64,000 bases of DNA from Paraktedonobacter carboxidivorans (GTDB lineage: Bacteria > Chloroflexota > Ktedonobacteria > Ktedonobacterales > Ktedonobacteraceae), in the NCBI GenBank assembly GCA_041156125.1, contig JBEVTI010000023.1, positions 17,125 to 81,124 on the forward strand, given 5' to 3'. Each line of letters starts with the position of its first letter. Position 1 is the first letter of the stretch. Under the pieces are notes generated by a model. The model was not told where the DNA came from. It saw only the letters and a list, made by a program, of their open reading frames with translations, and did no database searches. Both the position numbers and the translations under genes were made by a program. This document shows positions 1 through 8,898 of this stretch, piece after piece.

Positions 1-200
1 AGGTGCCGTGTGACATAGGTTGAATGCTCGTCGCAATAATCTCCGTGTACGATAATACCAATCTGGATATCCGGTAATTCACCCATCAGTCGCTCGACAG
101 TTTGTTTGATTTTACGACGAACCTGAGCGAGGACAGAGGACATGCTTCCTGTTGTATCAAAGCTGATAACAACATCAATAGGGTCAATAGTTGATGTCAT
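1..200 (-). CDS. von Willebrand factor A (vWA) domain protein, N-terminal part
   Basis: The gene runs off the left edge, so only about 66 N-terminal residues are visible. They start at an ATG (198-200) with AAAGGG about ten bases upstream. After a hydrophobic strand (DVVISF) comes DTTGS at residues 15-19, which fits the D-x-T/S-x-S metal-binding (MIDAS) motif of vWA domains. Residues 'QIGIIVHGDYCDE' fit the second strand of the same fold. No signal peptide precedes it, so a cytoplasmic protein is likely. vWA domains bind protein partners through a divalent metal; partner and function cannot be told from this fragment. Confidence 0.8.
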   Translation of the reverse strand, partial: MTSTIDPIDVVISFDTTGSMSSVLAQVRRKIKQTVERLMGELPDIQIGIIVHGDYCDEHSTYVTRH

Positions 201-416
201 GTAGTATAACCCTTTCTTGATATTAGTAACATTTCCTACTCTACATCTATATTCTTTTTCAGCATGACAAAAGAGGAAGAGTTAGCGAAGATAGACCAGG
301 GTCTCCTGCCGGGGTTTGGGGTCTCCTCAATTACATTTTTACTACTTTTTGTCGCTTTAGGGGCAACTGTTTTGCTCATTTCGTCTGAGAAGATGTAATT
401 TCACCACCTGCCTGCC

Positions 417-1577
417 CTATAAATAAGCAACGAGAGTTGGCAGGTCGCTGGCGTCGGCCAGAGCTTTGCCGCCTTGCGCGTTCGGGTGGAGATGATCGCC
501 ACTATCATAGTCAGGCAAGAGGCGTGTCGGGTCCGCGGGATCAGCCATGATAGCGGCAAAATCAAACGTAGCATCAAACGTACCACTATGCAGTATCCAG
601 TCGTTGGCGATCTGACGTATCGTCTCAGTTGTTGCATTCGAGGTCACCATCCCTCCAAAGGGCGTGATAGTGCAACCTATAACCTTGATCTCTCTGGCAT
701 GACAGGCAGCAATGACCTTTGCATAGCCCGCAATCAGTCCCACGGCGCTACACCTTTCCTTGATCTGTGGGGACATAGGTCCCATACCGGGCTGAATGAT
801 GTCATTGATACCCAGAGCCAGCACTACCGCCTTGCTTCCTGCCAGAGCGAACACATCCCAGTCCATGCGCTCCAGCCCTGCCTGACCGAACATCCCTGGC
901 AAGAAACGCGCGCCAGTGTCCAGAAGCAGGCGGTTCCCACTGATGCCCATATTCAGCAGCGTGGCGGAACCCGCGTATGTACGCTGTAATTGCTCTCGCA
1001 GGGGATCGACCCAGTAGCCTGTCTGAGTAATAGAATCACCAAGAGCAATAACGCTAAAGGCGTTTTCTTCCTCGGTACACACGTCAAGCGCTCTAAGTGT
1101 GGTGAGTGGCTCAGGAAGAGAGGGGGAGGGACGAAAATATCTAGTGGCGGCAAAACGCAACGCCTGAGGCGCGAAATCACGCGCGGTATAGTCACCAGGC
1201 ACCGAATGGGTCTGTATGAAAGTGCTGTTACCTGAGATAGGCCTGGTGCGCTGGGGATAATAGATAGAAACGCTGATCGGCTCTCCTGCGCTCACGGGCA
1301 CTTCCAGGGCGTCAGTACACATTTCCTCGCCAGCCGCCAGGTGAATGGTCTCTTTGCCATCCAGGCAAGCCTGCCCTTTGTATTGACCCGTCTCTACCAT
1401 CACCTTGCCCAGCACCAGGTTTTTTTTGCCATAATGATTGGAAAGGCGTAGCCGCAGACGCTTGCCATTGATGCCGCTGCTCACACTGGTTCGCGTCGTG
1501 CATCTTCCGACATTGGCACTGGCGCGGTCGCCGTTGCAGCAGGCCATGCCCCAGGCTGTAATCCACTTTTCACTCAT
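417..1577 (-). CDS. SGNH/GDSL-family hydrolase (esterase-like)
   Basis: The 386-residue protein has the SGNH hydrolase blocks in order: GDSI with Ser182 (block I), GISGNR (block II), ALGIND (block III) and DHLH with Asp361 and His364 (block V). The first 170 residues form an extra beta-rich region ('RLRLSNHYG', 'VYYPQ'-type strands) seen in two-domain GDSL esterases. Members hydrolyse esters, often acetyl groups on carbohydrates; the substrate here is unknown. I chose the ATG at 1575-1577, which follows a GGGGG/AAGGA ribosome site, over an ATG 15 codons upstream. No signal peptide is seen, so it is probably cytoplasmic. It is transcribed alone, divergent from the zinc-ribbon gene. Confidence 0.88.
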   Translation of the reverse strand: MSEKWITAWGMACCNGDRASANVGRCTTRTSVSSGINGKRLRLRLSNHYGKKNLVLGKVMVETGQYKGQACLDGKETIHLAAGEEMCTDALEVPVSAGEPISVSIYYPQRTRPISGNSTFIQTHSVPGDYTARDFAPQALRFAATRYFRPSPSLPEPLTTLRALDVCTEEENAFSVIALGDSITQTGYWVDPLREQLQRTYAGSATLLNMGISGNRLLLDTGARFLPGMFGQAGLERMDWDVFALAGSKAVVLALGINDIIQPGMGPMSPQIKERCSAVGLIAGYAKVIAACHAREIKVIGCTITPFGGMVTSNATTETIRQIANDWILHSGTFDATFDFAAIMADPADPTRLLPDYDSGDHLHPNAQGGKALADASDLPTLVAYL

Positions 1578-1890
1578 ATCCTTGCCCCCTTCGTTAAGAG
1601 ATATGATAAACCATAAATGCATTCATAGTACTCGGTACAACCTGGCGAAAAAACAGATGAGCATATCCTTGCCATTAGCACCTGCCGTGAAGAGTGGGAT
1701 GAAATTTCAAGGCCTCTAGCCTCAATTTTTAATGAAATACTCTGATTAGACATCAAGATGCTTATGTGGTATACTTGACCTGGCTGTAACGTGCAGGTAT
1801 TGCTATAAAGAAATTTCATTAAGGTAATGTTGCGCACTACAGAGAGATGTATTCACAGTGCTGTTGAGCATGTGAGAAAGAGAGTCACCC
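1578..1890. other. Divergent intergenic region
   Basis: No gene is supported in this 313-base gap between the SGNH hydrolase and the zinc-ribbon protein. A 10-base inverted repeat (ATGAAATTTC near 1697 and GAAATTTCAT near 1811) spans its middle. A TTGACC followed 17 bases later by TATTGC (about 1778-1806) is a weak promoter candidate for the plus-strand gene. Confidence 0.4.
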
Positions 1891-2223
1891 TTGACTGACC
1901 AGACATTGTATTGTCGCAACTGTAACCAGGAGTTCACCTTTACGACCGGCGAGCAAGAATTTTACGCGAGCCGTGGGCTAACCAATACTCCTAGTCGTTG
2001 TCCCGAGTGTCGAGCCGCTCGCAAACAGGCGGCAGGTTCTTCATACGGACGAGGTGAAAACCAGCGCGAGCGCGAAGCGCGCCCTATGTACCCGGCAACC
2101 TGCGCCGGCTGCGGAAAAGAAACCACAGTTCCCTTTCAGCCACGCGAGGATCGTCCGGTATACTGTAGCGATTGCTACCAACCACGTCAGAGCCAGCGTG
2201 ATACCAGCCGCTCGCGCTGGTAA
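1891..2223 (+). CDS. Small double zinc-ribbon protein
   Basis: This 110-residue protein starts at TTG and has two four-cysteine zinc sites. The first is CxxC at residues 8/11 paired with CxxC at 37/40, with the spacing of the 'probable zinc-ribbon' (zf-trcl-like) family. The second is CxxC at 71/74 paired with CxxC at 92/95, the CxxC-x17-CxxC type. A basic, glycine-rich linker (residues 42-66) joins them, and the tail is Arg/Ser-rich. Such proteins are common and abundant in Chloroflexota and are often suspected to bind nucleic acid, but no function is established. GAGAAAGAGAG lies upstream of the start. It is monocistronic. Confidence 0.85.
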   Translation: MTDQTLYCRNCNQEFTFTTGEQEFYASRGLTNTPSRCPECRAARKQAAGSSYGRGENQREREARPMYPATCAGCGKETTVPFQPREDRPVYCSDCYQPRQSQRDTSRSRW

Positions 2224-2427
2224 GCATGACGTATTCGTTAGTTCCTGGTATATGCTCCCTGTAGATAAAGATCAGTATAGAAAAAGGCGTATGTAGATTG
2301 ACACCCTGCACGCCTTTCCTTGCTCTTAGTGCTTTATTTATCCTTTGACCTGTTAGATTTTTCAGGCGTATTGCACAACGTTTCAGCAGAAAGAAGGCAG
2401 GTTTAGCCCCTGTCTCAAAAGGATCTT

Positions 2428-3129
2428 ATGACCCTCTCACGTCGAAATGCTGTTGAGGAGCAACAGGAGGCGCAGCAGAAAGCCCAGCAGCTCACAGCAA
2501 TATATGCACAGTTTAATATCGCGCTTGATCCTATCGACTGGCAACAAAGTGGTATGGAAGCCCTGGTAAAAGTGAACCATGTCGAGATAGCTTCTCTACG
2601 AGATCTCTGGCAACGCGATGAGAGTGACGTTCTGCGTCAGGCTCAGATCAAGCTGCTTGAACATGCCGCGCTCAAAGCATTGCGATCTCGCTCAGGCCTC
2701 AAGGTCGTGATGTGGAGTCCTGTTGAAGTGGTTCAGCCGCAAGAATTTTTGAGTCTGTGGATTATCACATTTGAAACAGATGAGCGTATCCCTATTATTG
2801 AATTCCTTAGCGATGGGCAGCGCGTCTATGCGCCTTTTCAATTTGATGAGGCCAATGAACAGCAACTTGCCATGCTCTTCGGACCAGCGCATACTGGAGA
2901 GTATTACCTTGGTGAGACAATAACTATAAAGGAGCGTGATCATCAATATACCGGAAAAATCATTTACATCCTTCCGCCCAGCAAAAAGCCTTTGAATAAT
3001 AAGCAGGCTTCACGGAGGTATCATACTGTTTCGGGAGCAATCTATACAAACAATGACTCATCCAGGTACATTGTCAATTGCTGTGATGGTTTTCCCCACA
3101 TTGTCTATCAGTCGCAAATTGTCAGATAA
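2428..3129 (+). CDS. Hypothetical protein, 233 aa
   Basis: I do not recognise this family. An AAAAGGA ribosome site lies four bases before the ATG. The N-terminus (residues 5-30) is a Gln/Glu-rich helix likely to form a short coiled coil. The middle (about 85-150) alternates strands such as 'LKVVMWSPVEV' and 'LWIITFETDERIP', and the C-terminal third has a small beta region ending in an Asn/Ser-rich stretch with a Cys-Cys pair. There is no signal peptide or membrane segment. It stands alone, convergent with the small gene at 3280-3483. Confidence 0.7.
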   Translation: MTLSRRNAVEEQQEAQQKAQQLTAIYAQFNIALDPIDWQQSGMEALVKVNHVEIASLRDLWQRDESDVLRQAQIKLLEHAALKALRSRSGLKVVMWSPVEVVQPQEFLSLWIITFETDERIPIIEFLSDGQRVYAPFQFDEANEQQLAMLFGPAHTGEYYLGETITIKERDHQYTGKIIYILPPSKKPLNNKQASRRYHTVSGAIYTNNDSSRYIVNCCDGFPHIVYQSQIVR

Positions 3130-3279
3130 AGGGACTCATCTACCAGTTCATGTGCTCTCGCGCTTTTATCTTCACCTTTTCTCTTTGACAAGAGGGGCCT
3201 CAGCTACTTTCTCACCAATGTTGACATTGTTCCTGGCTTCACATGGGAACTGCAATCTGCTTCTTCAAGGACGGCTGGC

Positions 3280-3483
3280 TTAGAGTTCATGCAACGCTAT
3301 CCGAACATTGTCAACGATTTCTGGCGTGAGATTGCTGTCTATGCGGGCCAAATCGGCGATTTTCCATGAAGCATCCCACTCTTTTTTATGCAGATTATTG
3401 TTTCCGACGTTCTTTCTTGTATACTCGCTCAGATATGCATCCAGGCGCATAGAAAGCCGTGTTTGTGTGATACTATCGCTCAT
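3280..3483 (-). CDS. Small hypothetical protein, 67 aa
   Basis: No family is recognised. A strong GAGGTGA ribosome site lies five bases before the ATG and supports translation. The product is mostly helical and charged, without Cys, signal peptide or membrane segment. It is the last of four small minus-strand genes (3280-4798) that could share a transcript, although the 96-base gap before it may hold its own promoter. Confidence 0.6.
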   Translation of the reverse strand: MSDSITQTRLSMRLDAYLSEYTRKNVGNNNLHKKEWDASWKIADLARIDSNLTPEIVDNVRIALHEL

Positions 3484-3579
3484 CGTTTCACCTCAGCCAG
3501 AAAAATCCTGACGACGATCCTATTTTCTTTGCTCACAATGAAGTCTAGCCAACCATTAGAGCCGGCGCATTAGCATATT

Positions 3580-3966
3580 TTACCAGGGCCAGAGCGATAG
3601 ATCCTTCAAACGGCTAACTGTTTGCTCGTACCGGTTTTCTGTATCATTATGGGTTGTTGTCTGTTCAGGAGATTGCTGGCGAAGTACTTTTAATGTTCGC
3701 TCTTGTCCTGCCTGCCAACGTTCTTCTGTATATCCCTGTAATACAGCGTCCATAATGGTCATCACAAGCGGATATTCTGCGGAGCGCAGTCGATCATATC
3801 TCATCGCTTCTTGGATGTGGGCGGAATAATCGCTGGCACGACCAATCCGGCGTTGAGGCAGCGGGGTATTTGTATCCATAAACTGATTCATCCCTTTGGT
3901 GCTCTTTCTAACCTTTAAATCATTTTTCTTGAGGGATAGTGCTCTCGTTTGAGAAAATAGTTCCAT
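3580..3966 (-). CDS. Hypothetical protein, 128 aa
   Basis: No family is recognised. It begins 19 bases after the stop of the 86-residue gene upstream, and AGG lies seven bases before the ATG, which suggests co-transcription. The N-terminal 30 residues are basic; the rest is rich in Arg, Gln and Glu and probably helical. A start at Met26 (MNQFMDTN) preceded by AAAGGG is an alternative. Confidence 0.6.
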   Translation of the reverse strand: MELFSQTRALSLKKNDLKVRKSTKGMNQFMDTNTPLPQRRIGRASDYSAHIQEAMRYDRLRSAEYPLVMTIMDAVLQGYTEERWQAGQERTLKVLRQQSPEQTTTHNDTENRYEQTVSRLKDLSLWPW

Positions 3967-3985
3967 TCGTGCCTGGCTGCTTTTG

Positions 3986-4246
3986 CTACTCGTTCATGCT
4001 GTTAGCGTAGTTATAAGCATCGTAGCGGGCATCGAATGAACGGACAATAATATCGTCAGCTCCCGGCTTTCCATCAGGTGATTGGCACTCGCGGACTAAA
4101 AAAATGTGTTCGGTCAGGGTCTGTACATAGTAGCGACCTTCGCGCGCCGCGTTTCCTTCACTATTATCTGGTAAAGAGGAATGATGTGCTTTCTGGTTAC
4201 TCATTTGTTTACTCATTTCTGTAATTGACAGTGTGGTCAATTGCAT
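3986..4246 (-). CDS. Small hypothetical protein, 86 aa
   Basis: No family is recognised. The C-terminal 50 residues form a compact alpha/beta unit ('YYVQTLTEHIFLVREC', 'IIVRSFDARYDAYNYAN') resembling small stand-alone response-type proteins, while the first 35 residues are polar and probably disordered. Starts at Met1, Met11 or Met15 are all possible; GAGG lies 12 bases before the first. It probably shares a transcript with the gene at 3580. Confidence 0.6.
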   Translation of the reverse strand: MQLTTLSITEMSKQMSNQKAHHSSLPDNSEGNAAREGRYYVQTLTEHIFLVRECQSPDGKPGADDIIVRSFDARYDAYNYANSMNE

Positions 4247-4303
4247 TACCCAGCCTCGTGTTTTGCAAGCAGGAAATGGCAGTGCAGACCACGAGGCATT
4301 AAC

Positions 4304-4798
4304 CTATCTTTCCTTGTGTGCTTCCAGGGGCGTATTACGATCTCCAGCGTCGAGGTCTTGTAGAGACACCAGTGCTTCACTAATTTGTGTGTGCTTGAGA
4401 ATGGCCTTTGTCAGGTCTGCCCCTAAGAGATCGGCTCCCCGTAAATCGGCATTGCTTAGATCAGCTTCCGTTAGATTAGCACGGCAAAGTTTCGCGCCAC
4501 GTAGTTCAGCACCATGTAAGCGCGCCCTGTAGAGATTGGCATCACTCAAATCAGCATTCTGGAGATTGGCATGGCGTAAATCTGTTTCTTGCAAATTCGC
4601 GTTGCGCAAATCCGCCTGTTGTAGATTAGCTTCTGTTAGATCAACGCCATGGAAATCAATGCCAGACAAATCAGCTTTATAGAGATAAGCCTCATGAAGA
4701 TCTGGCTCGAATGCCTGGACATCAGGATAGGTATGTCTCCATATGTTCCATTGCTTTTTCCCTGAAACCAGGATATCAAGCGACTTCTGACGAACCAT
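4304..4798 (-). CDS. Pentapeptide-repeat protein
   Basis: From about residue 35 to 140 the 164-residue protein consists of roughly 20 tandem pentapeptides of the A(D/N)Lxx type (for example ADLSG, ANLQQ, ADLRN, ADLLG). This predicts a right-handed quadrilateral beta helix with Leu pointing inward. The first 30 residues are a basic, tryptophan-containing cap and the last 25 are unrelated. Some members mimic DNA and protect gyrase from quinolones, but most have no known role, and there is no toxin or resistance gene nearby to suggest one. It is cytoplasmic; there is no signal peptide. Confidence 0.9.
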   Translation of the reverse strand: MVRQKSLDILVSGKKQWNIWRHTYPDVQAFEPDLHEAYLYKADLSGIDFHGVDLTEANLQQADLRNANLQETDLRHANLQNADLSDANLYRARLHGAELRGAKLCRANLTEADLSNADLRGADLLGADLTKAILKHTQISEALVSLQDLDAGDRNTPLEAHKER

Positions 4799-5168
4799 AA
4801 ATTTTACTTTCTGCTCTATAGCATGTGTTTCGTGAAAAGAGAAGAAAAAACACGTCAGTGATGCTGAGCGTTTCTTCTGGTATCTGAACGAAGCGATTGT
4901 TGCTCACTCTCATTTCCACCAGAAGCATATGTACAGCTGAAACAATCCCTTCTCCGTTAGCGTTATCTATCACCTGGAAATCTAGCAAAAGAAGAGCTTG
5001 AGATTGGCGCAAAAGAACCACGGAGATAAAAATCCATCATGGAAAAATGCTCCAATCACCATTTTATAGATGAAACAACATGCTTTGAGAGGAAATCGCT
5101 CAGAAAAATTTCTGAAGGAGCTCTTTGAGTATATATTATTTTTCCTAACAATTCAAATTTCAATGACT

Positions 5169-5239
5169 CATAACCCAGGAGAATAAGCAGTCAGGCGCGC
5201 GGCTGTCGCGCGCCTGACTGCTTATTCTCCTGGGTTATG
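5169..5239. repeat. Perfect 33-bp inverted repeat overlapping a stop codon
   Basis: Arms 5169-5201 and 5207-5239 are exactly complementary over 33 bp around a 5-base loop (GCTGT). The apex is GC-rich (CGCGCG). The stop codon and last 15 codons of the flavin-binding-type protein at 5191-5751 lie inside it. There is no T-run after the stem on the minus strand, so it is not a classical intrinsic terminator. The rest of the 4799-5190 gap holds no supported gene. Confidence 0.9.
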
Positions 5240-5751
5240 CTTTGTTCCTGGGGTTGTACTTCTAGTTTCTCGTGTTTCTCTAGAGTCGCGTGCCCGACCG
5301 CGTAGGAGGTGGCTGCCTGGAAAATTTGCAGCACCGTATTGCCGGGACCGTCCCAGTACTCCGCGCTCATCGCGGTAACCTTGAGCAGGGCCAGGTCGGG
5401 ATCATCTTTGCCCTTTGGAAACCAGGTAGCGTGTTCAGGCTTCCAGAACTTCTGCACCTTCTTTTGATCTTGCACAAGATGAGCAATACCTGAGACTGAA
5501 ACATAGCGATTCTTCTGGAGGTCAGCGTAGCTTAGATTAACCTCCTGCTGCTCAGACTCGTCTACTTTATGGGTACTGGCCTGTGTTAGAAACCAGAGAT
5601 CGCTTCCATCATTCTCACTGAGTGTCAGCATCGGACGGCTGTGGATTTTCCCACTCTCTGCATCGCGCGTGGTCAACATCGCGACGGCTATGTCTTTGAT
5701 TTTCTCGTTCAGCACTTTTCCTTCATCGTGCCTTTTTACAGACGCGGCCAT
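5191..5751 (-). CDS. Pyridoxamine 5'-phosphate oxidase-fold protein (general stress protein 26-like)
   Basis: The 186-residue protein follows the split-barrel flavin-binding family of general stress protein 26: 'VAMLTTRDAESGKIHSRPM' is the opening strand pair with the flavin-phosphate-contacting Arg, 'DLWFLTQASTHKVDE' the next, then 'YVSVSGIAHLV' and 'WFPKGKDDPDLALLKV'. These small cytoplasmic proteins bind FMN, FAD or F420; most have no proven reaction. The family part ends near residue 165. The last 15 residues are encoded by one arm of a long perfect hairpin, so the natural C-terminus may have been changed by the arrival of that repeat. Confidence 0.85.
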   Translation of the reverse strand: MAASVKRHDEGKVLNEKIKDIAVAMLTTRDAESGKIHSRPMLTLSENDGSDLWFLTQASTHKVDESEQQEVNLSYADLQKNRYVSVSGIAHLVQDQKKVQKFWKPEHATWFPKGKDDPDLALLKVTAMSAEYWDGPGNTVLQIFQAATSYAVGHATLEKHEKLEVQPQEQSITQENKQSGARQPRA

Positions 5752-5907
5752 ACTCTTTGTCCTCCCTTGCTCTGTATTATCAATAGACCCATATCTCTGA
5801 TACGCATCTTTGCTCCCAAAAGTGACATGGTTGGAGGCAAACTTCGTGTGTTGACCACCGCTACCGCTCTAGAATCTGTTGAAGTATCCATTTTACGTCG
5901 AGCCTGT

Positions 5908-7308
5908 TTACCTGGTGAAGGCATACAGATTTCCGTTCTGCGCGCCCACAAACAGCCATCCCGCCAGGACCGCTGGTGAAGAACTGGTCGGGCTATGAAC
6001 ATTGGCGAACTGTAACAGTTGCCCATTCCGGGCGTTTACCACCTCGATACCACCAACGCCAGCACCGAAAGCATCACCAAGCGCGAGGTAGAGGGTCTGT
6101 CCGGCCAGAGCTGGAGAGGCATAGACGATCGCGGCAATGGGATGCTGCCAATTCGTTACACCGGTCTGGGCGGAGAGTGCCCGGCTGACCGCGCTACGGC
6201 CCACTGATCCAACTGCATAGAGCGTACCTTGCGCGAAGGCGGGCGAACTAAACACCTGATTTCCTACCTGCTCGCGCCAGATCACCTGGCCGGTTTGAGC
6301 ATCCAGGCTATACAGAAAGCCATCTTTACCACCTGCAACGACACGCAGCTTTCCTTGTTGATCGTGATAGAGGATCGGTCCCGCGCCTATATCAGTATCC
6401 GCCACATCCTGTACGACCGAGCGCCAGTGCCAGAGCAGGTGGCCATCTTGCAGGCGCAAGGCCTGAACGCCATCATCGGGATCGCCAGTCGCCACATAGA
6501 CCACGCTGTGAAGCAAGTCGAGCGCTGGCGAACTCCAAATGCCGCCGCCGGGCGCATCGTTGGCCAGCGTCCACACCTGCCAGCGCAATTTGCCCGTCTG
6601 GGTATCAAATGCCTCCAACTGTCCCGCAATCTTTGGTTGTTCATTGAGCGGCGAGGCCAGTCCGATCAGCACCAGTCCAGCAGCGACCGCGGGAGATGAC
6701 CATAGCCTTGCTCCAGGCGTCCCAAGCTTGCTCTGCCAGCGCATGCGACCGGTTGCTGCGTCGAGCGCGTATAAAAAACCATCGATCCCTGCCGCGTAAA
6801 GCACACCGTCTTGCAAGGCTGGCGTGCTGTAAAATGGACTCTCTCCCCGGAAGCGCCAGACCATGTTTCCAGTGCGAATATCGAGCGCGCTCAGCGTCTT
6901 ATCCGTTGATGCAGTATAGACAATACCATTCTGCGCGATCGGCGAGGAGAAGATCGGACCACCAGTGCAGTAGGTCCAGGCCAGTGTCAGCAGACCAGTC
7001 CCATTGCCGCCAACTCCAGCCCCATCGCGGCTAAGATCACCATGAAACAGTGGCCAACTCCCCTGTGCTGACGGAGTATTGGCGAGGGCAGAGGCAACAT
7101 GCGTCTTGCCTGGAACTGAACAGCCGCTAGAGGCCTGTGGAGTGCCTGCTGCGTGAGAGGAGGAAGATGGGGAGGGAGATGAGCAGGAAGTAAGAATAAG
7201 GAGCAAGGAGAGCAGAAGAGAAGAAAGCCATGGCGAGCATCTGAAAGCCAGGACATCATATTTGTGCATCACGCGATAGAGAGTTCTTTGCTTCATAAGT
7301 CTGATCAT
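5908..7308 (-). CDS. Lipoprotein with PQQ-type beta-propeller repeats
   Basis: The first 42 residues form a lipoprotein signal: a basic start, a Leu/Ser-rich hydrophobic core and LTSC with Cys42 as the lipidation site. After a Ser-rich linker come about seven repeats of the PQQ_2/YncE type, each with strands like 'GIVYTASTDKTLSALD' followed by 'TGxxxWR', which predict an extracytoplasmic beta-propeller. Quinoprotein dehydrogenases use this fold, but many Chloroflexota lipoproteins with it have no cofactor and act as scaffolds or binding proteins. No catalytic residues can be assigned. ATGs at codons 5 and 14 are alternative starts. It is a single gene. Confidence 0.85.
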   Translation of the reverse strand: MIRLMKQRTLYRVMHKYDVLAFRCSPWLSSLLLSLLLILTSCSSPSPSSSSHAAGTPQASSGCSVPGKTHVASALANTPSAQGSWPLFHGDLSRDGAGVGGNGTGLLTLAWTYCTGGPIFSSPIAQNGIVYTASTDKTLSALDIRTGNMVWRFRGESPFYSTPALQDGVLYAAGIDGFLYALDAATGRMRWQSKLGTPGARLWSSPAVAAGLVLIGLASPLNEQPKIAGQLEAFDTQTGKLRWQVWTLANDAPGGGIWSSPALDLLHSVVYVATGDPDDGVQALRLQDGHLLWHWRSVVQDVADTDIGAGPILYHDQQGKLRVVAGGKDGFLYSLDAQTGQVIWREQVGNQVFSSPAFAQGTLYAVGSVGRSAVSRALSAQTGVTNWQHPIAAIVYASPALAGQTLYLALGDAFGAGVGGIEVVNARNGQLLQFANVHSPTSSSPAVLAGWLFVGAQNGNLYAFTR

Positions 7309-7530
7309 ACTCCCGCGCGCAACAAAGCGTAGCGCGCTTCTAGTAGCATCCTTGCTTCTGGCACTGTTTGCTATTCTTTAGAACGATCAACAATGATCTT
7401 AGCATTATTTGGATTTTCAAACAATATGAGAAAACAGTCTGGCTGGGGTCTGCCAAAAAAACTACCGGTGAAAGGTTGCTGCCCTCTGCACTCCTGCCTG
7501 GAGCCAGCTTGTGAGAAACCCGGAAAATCT

Positions 7531-7647
7531 GATACCGTTGGCATGCACTCCTGGTGAGCGGCAGGGCTGCTCACCGGGCCACATAAAAACAGGGGCGAGG
7601 CGCCACAGGCGGCGAGGAGTCCAGCAGAAGAGTTCACCAACGGTATC
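7531..7647. mobile_element. 117-bp MITE-like foldback element with 7-bp direct repeats
   Basis: The element begins GATACCGTTGG and ends CCAACGGTATC, a perfect 11-bp terminal inverted repeat. It is flanked on both sides by AAAATCT (7524-7530 and 7648-7654), as a target duplication would be. Inside are a hairpin (GGTGAGC/GCTCACC) and a second nested pair (ACTCCT/AGGAGT). It has no coding capacity. It lies in the 421-base gap (7309-7729) between the beta-propeller lipoprotein and the epoxide hydrolase, and may sit between the latter and its promoter. Confidence 0.7.
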
Positions 7648-7729
7648 AAAATCTGGAATAAGAGATGAATCTTTGCTTGTTTCTGTTAGTGCGATAACGA
7701 CGAACATGACAATTGTGGAGAAAAACGCT

Positions 7730-8878
7730 ATGGTTTACCAACCTTTTCATATTCATATAGCAGACGAAGTGCTCAGTGATCTGCGGCGCAGATTAGAGCA
7801 GATGCGCTGGCCTGATGCTCTGGCCGATACTGGCTGGAGCTATGGGACAAATGCAGACTATTTACGGGAACTGACCACCTACTGGCGCGAGCACTATGAT
7901 TGGCGGGCGCAGGAGAGTTTGCTCAATACGTTCCCACAGTTTCAAACTGAGATCGCGGGTATCCAGTTGCACTTTCTCCATGTGAAAGGGACAGGTCCCT
8001 CTGCGCTCCCCTTGCTCATCTCCCATGGCTGGCCCGGCTCCTTTTTCGAGATGTACAAAATCATTGGCCCGCTGACCGATCCAGCGCGTTACGGTGGAGA
8101 TCCCGCTGACGCTTTTGATGTGATTGTGCCCTCCCTGCCTGGCTTTGGTTTCTCTGGCCCGACACGCGAACGCGGGATCACGATCGCGCGTATAGCTGAA
8201 GTTTTTGTCTCACTCATGCGTGAGCTTGGCTATCAGCGTTTTGCTGCTCAGGGAGGCGATTGGGGCAGCTATGTTAGCTCAACCCTGGGGCAAACCTATC
8301 CTGATAACCTGATCGGTATCCATTTAAACATGCTTCCATCTCGCTGGATGGTGGCCCTGGAGCCAGCAAACGCGGAAGAAAGACGCTGGCAGGAGCTGCG
8401 CGCTGAGTGGAGCGCTGAGGAAGCTGGCTATAGCCATATTCAGGGAACGCGTCCCCAGAGCCTGGCATATGGATTAAACGACTCACCTGGCGGTCTGGCG
8501 GGCTGGATCATCGAGAAATTTCAGGCGTGGAGCGATTGTCACGGCGACCTTGAGAGCGTCTTTACCAAAGATGAACTGCTCACGAATATCATGATCTACT
8601 GGGTTACCCAGACCATCAACTCCTCGCTGCGAATTTACTACGAAACAACTCATCAGAGTGAGACCCTCACCACGCGGATTGAGGTACCCACAGGCATTGC
8701 CGTTTTTCCGGCAGAGATTACCATTGCGCCGCGTTCAATGCCTCAACGCCTCTACAATCTTCAGCGCTGGACAGAGATGAGCGCGGGAGGACATTTTGCT
8801 GCTCTGGAACAACCGCAGGCCCTGGTTGAAGATATTCGGGCTTTCTTTCGTTCACTGAGAAGTGCAGAGGCGCACTGA
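7730..8878 (+). CDS. Epoxide hydrolase (EHN domain plus alpha/beta hydrolase)
   Basis: Residues 1-100 match the N-terminal epoxide-hydrolase (EHN) domain ('LRRRLEQMRWPDA', 'YWREHYDWRAQE'). The alpha/beta hydrolase core follows, with the oxyanion motif HGWPGS at about residue 99, the nucleophile Asp177 in GGDWGS and the catalytic His355 in GGHFAALEQP. The reaction is opening of an epoxide to a diol through an ester with Asp177. At 382 residues the length is right for the microsomal-type family. I start at the ATG at 7730 because GTGGAG lies nine bases upstream; an ATG at 7706 lacks such a site. No signal peptide is present. The substrate is unknown. Confidence 0.9.
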   Translation: MVYQPFHIHIADEVLSDLRRRLEQMRWPDALADTGWSYGTNADYLRELTTYWREHYDWRAQESLLNTFPQFQTEIAGIQLHFLHVKGTGPSALPLLISHGWPGSFFEMYKIIGPLTDPARYGGDPADAFDVIVPSLPGFGFSGPTRERGITIARIAEVFVSLMRELGYQRFAAQGGDWGSYVSSTLGQTYPDNLIGIHLNMLPSRWMVALEPANAEERRWQELRAEWSAEEAGYSHIQGTRPQSLAYGLNDSPGGLAGWIIEKFQAWSDCHGDLESVFTKDELLTNIMIYWVTQTINSSLRIYYETTHQSETLTTRIEVPTGIAVFPAEITIAPRSMPQRLYNLQRWTEMSAGGHFAALEQPQALVEDIRAFFRSLRSAEAH

Positions 8879-8898
8879 TCTGCATCTCTCTGCGCTCT

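Noticed and set aside
1..200. Link between the vWA fragment and the Y-RNA-like gene as a Ro60 partner
   Set aside because: They are 32 kb apart and the fragment starts directly with the vWA domain, without the TROVE region that precedes vWA in Ro60.
4776..5021. 81-codon open frame upstream of the pentapeptide gene
   Set aside because: No ribosome site, no family similarity and overlap with the start of the pentapeptide-repeat gene.
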